Source: Victivallis vadensis (lineage in GTDB: Bacteria > Verrucomicrobiota > Lentisphaeria > Victivallales > Victivallaceae). From it: a DNA stretch of 64,000 nt. A model generated the notes under the pieces. It searched no databases. It was not told the origin of the DNA and saw only the letters and a list, made by a program, of their open reading frames with translations. This document shows, piece by piece, positions 59,071-64,000 of the stretch (position 1 is the stretch's first letter; every line of letters starts with the position of its first letter). The DNA lies in the NCBI RefSeq assembly GCF_003096415.1, contig NZ_QEKH01000004.1, positions 124,001 through 188,000 on the forward strand, given 5' to 3'. The position numbers and the translations under genes are program-made.

Positions 59071-61524
59071 TCACCATGCGAAGCGGAGCGTTCCATTGAC
59101 GTTCCTGACCACCGCGCAGCGGCCGTGCGGGGTATCCTCCCATTCGACCGGCAGCAGCGCCTCGCTGAGCAGATTCCAACGGTCTTCCGGGGGCGGATTC
59201 ACAACCTCCAGCGTCGCTTCGCACCCTTCCGGCGGGAAGAAACGCACCTCGGCGTCCCGGAATCCGGCATACTGCATTCTTCCCTTCACTCCGGCATACT
59301 CCGCCCACATCGTCTTGCAGCCGATCACCGCATCCTGCCGCTGCCGCACGAAACAGCGGCAGGCCCGGTGCATGCATTTGCCGGGATGCCACAGCGCGTC
59401 GCCGCCGCAGAGCCGGGTCTCCATCTCGTCCGGCACCGGCGCGCCGAACGGCGTATTGAGCCGCATTTCCGCCGTGGTGTCCGGCGCGAACACCGACCAG
59501 CAGAATGCATTGTCATGGCGCGACAGGTTGATCCGGGGCAGCAGCGTATCCGCCCCGAAGCCGGTAAAACGCAGCTTCCAGCCGAACTCCGCCAGCGCCA
59601 GCCGCATCAGCCGTTCCGCCGGAAACGCCTCCGACGGCGGCAGCAGGTCGAGGTGACGCCCCGGCTTCACTTCGGAGTCGCACGGAGTCAGCGCACGCAC
59701 GAAACCGAGCCTTGAACCGTTTTCAAGCGTCCGCACCGACGCGAGCAGCCGACGCGCTCCATCCCGTACCGCCGATGCCAGTTCCACCGCTCCAGCTTCC
59801 GGCTTCAGCACCGCCGCCAGCCCTCCGGCGTTGAACTGTTCCACTACCGGGAGCGAAGCGGCGGGGGCGCCGGTTTCGCAACGATCCTGTTCCATCGCGA
59901 GCCGCACCGTGACCTCCCCGGCCACCGGTTCGGCCAGAGCGATTCCAAGCCATTCGCGCAGTTCCGGCAGCGCGTGGGCCGCCGCTCCGTAGAACAGGCA
60001 CTCCGCCCCGGCGGCGGCCGCCTGCCGCAATGCCGCGAGATTCTCCGGCGTCACGCCCGACAGCGGCACGGCCAGCACACAGCCCGCGAACAGCTCCGGG
60101 CGCTCCGCCGCCAGCTTGCGGAAGTTCCCGGTCGAAACCACGGTATTCAGCGGCAGCCCGTTCTGGATCGCCGCGCCGAGATACCACTCCTCCGCGAACA
60201 CCGGCGCCGGGCGCGCCCCCTCCCCTGCCCCGGCGACCGTCCGGTCGTATTCGTCGAAGGGGTAAACCCAGAGCAGCGGCGCGAGCCGGTCCGGTCCGTG
60301 ATCGAGCGCGTCCAGCAGATGCGGGATCACCTCCTGCGGCACCTGATCGGGCATTGCGCCCTCGGAATCGTCCGCCGACAGCAGCGCCACGCTCGACGGG
60401 GTTTCGATTTTCCCCGACGCGCCGAGCCGTCCGATCGACAGCGGCAGATAGATGTCCCACGGTTCGCGGCCGTAGCGGTCCAGCCACGGGCTGTTGCGGA
60501 ACCACGGATCGTGGATGTAGAAGCGGAACGGAAACTCCCCGCCCGGCGCCTCCGCGACATGACTCATCCACGCCGCCAGCTCCACGCCGGTGTTGAAGTT
60601 CAGCGCCGCCCACGGCGAATTGACCGGCGGCGCAATCCGGTAACGGCGGTAGATTTCGCCGAGCGGGCAGCCGTCGGTCGCCATCTCCAGCCCCGCCGAA
60701 AAGTTGCTGCCGCGCGTTTCGACCGGAATATCGCCGGCATTGCGGGTGAACTCCTCCCAGAAGCGGAGCATCGCGGCGGCAGCTTCCGGCGCTTTTTCCG
60801 GGCGGAACTCCTTCTTGTCGAACAAGCTCCCGGTGATCCCCCACGTTTCCGCGCCGAAGCCCATCCCGTTCGAGAGCCAGATGTAGTCATAGCCGAGGTC
60901 ATGCGCGAAACAGCGGAGCTGCCGCCCCAGAAACGCGCCGAGCGGCGTCCCCTCCGGAATCCCCTCCGGGAAACCGGCGTAAGGCTGCGGATCGGCGCGC
61001 AGCGCCGCGGTGCAGACCACGAAACTGTGCGGATACAAAGTGTGCGCCTGCGCGATTTCGGGATGTTTGCGGTATTTGAACGCCGACACCGCGAATTCGG
61101 GGCCGTTGTCGAAGGTCGCGCCGATCCGGACCGGTTTTCCACCGATTTCGGCTCCGGTTTCGCGGAGCACCGCGATCAGCCGCTTCAGCCAGCCATAGGT
61201 GCGCGGCGCGGCGTCGGGGCGAAACTTCACCGGCCTCAGGTGGGTATTTTTCCACGCCCGCTCCGAAAGACCGGCGGGAGGATTCGGATCGGGATTGGCG
61301 ACGCCGTACCAGTAATTCCACTCCAGCGGCGCTTCGGGATTCCCGGTGTATTCAAGGATTTCGCTGCCGTCGGCGATCCACAGCAGCACCGAAATCCGTT
61401 CGGCCCGGTCGGTCAGCGGCTTCCACTGGGTGAACAGCTTCCGCGCCACCCGCCGGAGTTCGGCGTCGCTGTCGTCGCGGAACGGCTTTGCGCTCAGTTC
61501 GAGCGTCACATTCTTCAATTGCAT
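59071..61524 (-). CDS. Large unknown protein, likely linked to sugar catabolism
   Basis: An 817-residue protein that I do not recognise. It has no signal peptide. The first 500 residues look like a mixed alpha/beta fold with aromatic patches (EWNYWYGVANPDPNPPAG, YDYIWLSNGMGFGAETWG, FYIHDPWFRNSPWLDRYG), reminiscent of a barrel glycosidase. A Rossmann-like part (NTVVSTGNFRKLAAERPELF, AAAAGAECLFYG) and a C-terminal beta domain follow. GAGGT lies 5 nt before the ATG at 61524, and homology to nothing else near supports that start over 61554. It lies between the AraC regulator and the isomerase-like gene, so its substrate is probably a sugar or glycoside. Confidence 0.72.
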   Translation of the reverse strand: MQLKNVTLELSAKPFRDDSDAELRRVARKLFTQWKPLTDRAERISVLLWIADGSEILEYTGNPEAPLEWNYWYGVANPDPNPPAGLSERAWKNTHLRPVKFRPDAAPRTYGWLKRLIAVLRETGAEIGGKPVRIGATFDNGPEFAVSAFKYRKHPEIAQAHTLYPHSFVVCTAALRADPQPYAGFPEGIPEGTPLGAFLGRQLRCFAHDLGYDYIWLSNGMGFGAETWGITGSLFDKKEFRPEKAPEAAAAMLRFWEEFTRNAGDIPVETRGSNFSAGLEMATDGCPLGEIYRRYRIAPPVNSPWAALNFNTGVELAAWMSHVAEAPGGEFPFRFYIHDPWFRNSPWLDRYGREPWDIYLPLSIGRLGASGKIETPSSVALLSADDSEGAMPDQVPQEVIPHLLDALDHGPDRLAPLLWVYPFDEYDRTVAGAGEGARPAPVFAEEWYLGAAIQNGLPLNTVVSTGNFRKLAAERPELFAGCVLAVPLSGVTPENLAALRQAAAAGAECLFYGAAAHALPELREWLGIALAEPVAGEVTVRLAMEQDRCETGAPAASLPVVEQFNAGGLAAVLKPEAGAVELASAVRDGARRLLASVRTLENGSRLGFVRALTPCDSEVKPGRHLDLLPPSEAFPAERLMRLALAEFGWKLRFTGFGADTLLPRINLSRHDNAFCWSVFAPDTTAEMRLNTPFGAPVPDEMETRLCGGDALWHPGKCMHRACRCFVRQRQDAVIGCKTMWAEYAGVKGRMQYAGFRDAEVRFFPPEGCEATLEVVNPPPEDRWNLLSEALLPVEWEDTPHGRCAVVRNVNGTLRFAW

Positions 61525-61556
61525 GGCTACCTCGCGTGGTTGATGATACGCCATAT

Positions 61557-61562
61557 AGTATA
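61557..61562 (-). promoter_or_regulatory. Candidate -10 box for the unknown protein-isomerase pair
   Basis: TATACT on the minus strand about 33 bp before the ATG at 61524. No good -35 is seen, as expected for a promoter that needs an activator such as the AraC protein encoded upstream. Confidence 0.35.
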
Positions 61563-61657
61563 GCAGAAAAAATATGGAAGAATTGGACGGCGGAACGCGG
61601 GGCGGACGATTCCGTGAAAAAGTTTACTCCAGTCCAAACAATTCTCCGCCCGCCCCG

Positions 61658-62539
61658 TCAGCCGCGCAACCGTCCCGGCGCGCAGCCGTAGCGCGCCCGG
61701 AACAACCGGTAGAAGTAGCTCAAATCGTTGAAACCGCAGCCGTAACAGACCTCCGAAACCGTGCGTTCCGGGTGTTCGAGCAACTGCCGGTACGCGGCGG
61801 TCAACCGGCAGTCGCGCAGCGCATCGCCGAGACTCATCCCGTACGTGCGCGAAAAAACCCGGTGGAGATACTGGCGGCTCACGCCGAACCGCGCCGCCAG
61901 CGCCGCCGGCTCGAAAGGTTCACTATGGTGCTCGCGGAGGAAGTCGGCGGCCTGTTCCGCGACCGCCCGCCCCCGGCTGCGGCGGATCTTGCGGTCGCTC
62001 TGCCGGGCGATCCGGCACAGCAGTTCGAGCAGCTGGAGGCGGATCACCGAACGGTAGTTCGCCTGCGCCTGGTTGAACTCGCGCAGCATCGCCCGGACCA
62101 GCGCGGCGATGGACTGGTCCGCCTTCTGGATATAGAGCCGTTCGCGCTGCTCGCGCCCGACCTCCGGCTTCCGGGCGGGGTCGAAAATGCGCATGAAATC
62201 GGGATAGTCCGCCAGAAACGGCGCGCCGAACGCGATCAACTCCGGCAGAAAGAGGATGTTGCAGATTTCGATCTCCGAATCGCCCGCCAGTTCGAAGCGG
62301 GTCACGTCGTCGGGATGGATCACGAACAGGGTATCCGGCCGCAGTGCGTACCCGACGCCGTCGATCACCTCCGCGCCGCAGCCGGAGAGTACGTAGATGA
62401 TCTTCCAGAAATTCCGGCAGTACTGGAACGGATGGCTCTCCGGCGTATGGCGCACCGTGAAGATGCTGAAGTGGAAATCCCCGCCCCAGAACCGGTTTGA
62501 AGTCAGCCTCACTGTCGGCAGTTCCGCCGGATGCGCCAT
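61658..62539 (-). CDS. AraC-family regulator with cupin-like sensor
   Basis: A 293-residue regulator. The N-terminal AraC-type cupin (about 20-110: NFWKIIYVLSGCGAEVIDG, YALRPDTLFVIHPDDVTRF) probably binds a sugar. The C-terminal two helix-turn-helix motifs are about 195-293 (EPAALAARFGVSRQYLHRVFS and VSEVCYGCGFNDLSYFYRLF). It is 133 bp upstream of the unknown protein-isomerase pair, its likely targets, and divergent from the GntR-type gene. Confidence 0.9.
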   Translation of the reverse strand: MAHPAELPTVRLTSNRFWGGDFHFSIFTVRHTPESHPFQYCRNFWKIIYVLSGCGAEVIDGVGYALRPDTLFVIHPDDVTRFELAGDSEIEICNILFLPELIAFGAPFLADYPDFMRIFDPARKPEVGREQRERLYIQKADQSIAALVRAMLREFNQAQANYRSVIRLQLLELLCRIARQSDRKIRRSRGRAVAEQAADFLREHHSEPFEPAALAARFGVSRQYLHRVFSRTYGMSLGDALRDCRLTAAYRQLLEHPERTVSEVCYGCGFNDLSYFYRLFRARYGCAPGRLRG

Positions 62540-62674
62540 CGTATCATGCTCCTGTTGTGTCCGTCCCGGATAGTATACTCCGCCAATCCGGCAAATGCAA
62601 CCGCTTTTTCCCCGCCGCAGCCGGTCTGTTGCGGCTCTTTACCGTTTTTTTCCGAAAAAAACAGCACTCCCCCC

Positions 62675-62703
62675 TTGACAAATCGACTGAAATCGGTCAT
62701 AAT
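62675..62703 (+). promoter_or_regulatory. Near-consensus sigma-70 promoter of the GntR/LacI-type regulator
   Basis: TTGACA (62675-62680), a 17-bp spacer and CATAAT (62698-62703); the predicted start is about 37 nt before the ATG. Both boxes equal those of the lacI promoter at 12761-12789. Confidence 0.7.
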
Positions 62704-62746
62704 ATCAATATAGTTCTTTTGTGGAAGTAAAAACGGAAGATGACCC

Positions 62747-63835
62747 ATGTCCCGAAAATACGATGAAATCAAAGCATTCCTGAAAGCGGAAGCACTGAAA
62801 CCGGAGTCGCGCCTCCGGATGCCGACCATTGCCGAACTGATGCGGCGGTTCCACGCCTCGCAGTCTCCGGTCAGCCGGGCGGTGCACGACCTCGAAAAGG
62901 AGGGTGTCCTGTACTGCCGCCGGGGGACCGGGATCGTCAGCCGCTCCGGGGCCGCGCCGTTTACAGTCCGTCCCCCGGCGGAGGAGGCCGGGCGCGGCAA
63001 CGTCGCATTCCTGTGCGTGGACTACTTCGCCAGCACGATCTGGCAGATGGAACACACCCTGAACGCCTATGCCCGGCAGCTGGGTTTCACCGCGCGGAAC
63101 TACCGGCTGCAGCGCGACAGCGACCGCTCCGGCCTGCTCCGCGACGTGGCCCGCACGGAAAACCTGCGCGGCGTGGTGCTGATGTCCTCCGCCGATCATC
63201 TCGAAGACGGAGTGCTCGAACAGCTCGGCGCCTTCCCCTGCCCCGCAGTGATCCTCGACAGCTATTTCACCTACGACGAACTGCCGGACAACGTATCGCT
63301 GCTGCTTCCGGACGCCCGCGCCAACGGGCAAAGCTGCATCCGCTGCTTCCGCGACAAGGGACACCGGCGGATCGGCTTCATCCGCGCCGTTCCGGACGGG
63401 ACGATTCCGCAGCAGATGATCGCGGGCGCCCAGGAGGCCGCCGCCGAATCCGGCATCGAACTGACCCTGCTTTCCGGCGCGATCAAATCGTGGGAGAGCA
63501 GCCGCGAGGCGAGCCGCAAAGTCACCCTCGACTCTCTCGGCGAAATCCGCGAACGCGAACTCACCGGACTGATCTACATCGGGTCAGCGGGCGCATTCGC
63601 GGGGCGGCGGGTGCTGTGGGAGCACGGCATCCGCGTCCCGGAGGAGGTCGGCATCCTCGCCCACGGCGACGATCCGATCCTGCAGGACTGTACGCCCGCG
63701 CTGTCCAGCACCCGGACCGATTTCACCGCGATGAGCCGCGACGCGCTCGACATCCTCGCGGGGAACCTGCCCCGGCAGCGCGAACGCAGATACCCGGCGG
63801 TCATAGTCGACCGGGAAAGCATTCCGCATAAATAA
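62747..63835 (+). CDS. GntR/LacI-type hybrid transcriptional regulator (AraR-like)
   Basis: A 362-residue regulator. A GntR winged helix is at about 1-65 (MPTIAELMRRFHASQSPVSR, EKEGVLYCRRGTGIV). A LacI-type sugar-binding domain fills about 80-362 (VAFLCVDYFASTIWQ, GHRRIGFIRAVPDG, GILAHGDDPILQDCTPALSS, a C-terminal ALDILAGNL). This combination is that of AraR-like sugar regulators. GGAAGA precedes the ATG. The pseudopilin gene starting at 63874 lies 38 bp downstream on the same strand. Confidence 0.92.
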   Translation: MSRKYDEIKAFLKAEALKPESRLRMPTIAELMRRFHASQSPVSRAVHDLEKEGVLYCRRGTGIVSRSGAAPFTVRPPAEEAGRGNVAFLCVDYFASTIWQMEHTLNAYARQLGFTARNYRLQRDSDRSGLLRDVARTENLRGVVLMSSADHLEDGVLEQLGAFPCPAVILDSYFTYDELPDNVSLLLPDARANGQSCIRCFRDKGHRRIGFIRAVPDGTIPQQMIAGAQEAAAESGIELTLLSGAIKSWESSREASRKVTLDSLGEIRERELTGLIYIGSAGAFAGRRVLWEHGIRVPEEVGILAHGDDPILQDCTPALSSTRTDFTAMSRDALDILAGNLPRQRERRYPAVIVDRESIPHK

Positions 63836-63873
63836 GTCAAGTCACCGGCACACAAGATAAAGGAGCCTCCCCC

Positions 63874-64000
63874 ATGAATCCCACTCGAACCGCACACATC
63901 ATACCTCCGCCTTCCCCCGCAGCTCCGTTGAGGACGGCATGTCTCCAATTTACGCTGCTTGAGCTGCTCGTGAATATTATTTATAAAATATGCAATCGGT
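63874..64000 (+). CDS. Start of a pseudopilin-like gene with a broken hydrophobic segment (runs off the window)
   Basis: AAAGGAG precedes the ATG. The first 42 codons give a Pro-rich leader and QFTLLELLV, a proper prepilin site, but the next residues are NIIYKICNR in place of the usual VIAIIAILA. The last 30 bp are AT-rich, unlike neighbouring genes. The gene may be interrupted here by an insertion, or may be a variant; only the sequence beyond 64000 can show which. Confidence 0.6.
   Translation, partial: MNPTRTAHIIPPPSPAAPLRTACLQFTLLELLVNIIYKICNR

Overview
The window looks like chromosome of a GC-rich member of the PVC group, most likely a Lentisphaerota (Victivallis-like) bacterium. The evidence is LL-diaminopimelate aminotransferase (DapL) as the lysine/peptidoglycan route, a type III glutamine synthetase, secreted pseudopilin-like proteins with an [17 protein letters not shown]-type N-terminus and an H-X9-DG C-terminus, and several large secreted glycan-active proteins. 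The taxon is inferred from gene content; no rRNA or tRNA gene was found.

Layout. 1-1090: 5' part of a membrane PAS sensor (minus). 1521-2189: HAD phosphatase. 2144-12710: an all-minus block headed by a LacI regulator, then a GH-A-like glycosidase, a CBM9-like/PHP protein, a pseudopilin, a secreted metallophosphoesterase and an unknown protein. The lacI promoter has a consensus -35, a near-consensus -10 and two matching operators. 12907-14847: a compact RiPP-like cassette of two near-identical short precursor-like peptides, an internal terminator, an HPr-kinase-like protein, a PqqD-like protein and an S26-type peptidase, with no recognisable ring-forming maturase. 14969-17156: MFS remnant and a membrane protein with a spermidine-synthase-like segment. 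17267-21890: phosphofructokinase, polyprenyl synthase, GT8 glycosyltransferase, iron-type alcohol dehydrogenase. 21913-24189: divergent AraC/PocR regulator and FAD oxidoreductase. 24696-29278: SDR, FAD reductase-like, XRE-cupin and old-yellow-enzyme operon. 29484-36421: DUF4491 protein, rfbBACD for dTDP-rhamnose, MGMT-like protein, GH9 glycosidase.

37103-57033 is a nitrogen block. gltB-gltD-dapF-dapL and a GAF/AAA+/Fis sigma-54 activator run leftwards; glnA then purF-carA-pyrG-carB run rightwards. The 264-bp gap between gltB and glnA holds two divergent consensus sigma-54 promoters and two identical-class palindromes in an exactly mirror-symmetric arrangement centred at 46822. Glutamate is made by GltBD and used by DapL; glutamine is made by GlnA and used by PurF, CarA and PyrG, so the block links nitrogen assimilation to its main consumers.

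57062-64000 holds decayed remnants of a pilin and a second gene, a fucose/arabinose-isomerase-like enzyme with a large unknown partner and an AraC regulator, a GntR/LacI-type regulator, and the start of another pseudopilin gene whose hydrophobic segment is replaced by AT-rich sequence at the window edge.

Two long (about 460 and 540 bp) related non-coding repeats lie inverted to each other at 24.2-24.7 kb and 36.5-37.1 kb, each in a gap between convergent genes. A short third copy lies at about 5.45 kb. All share a palindrome.
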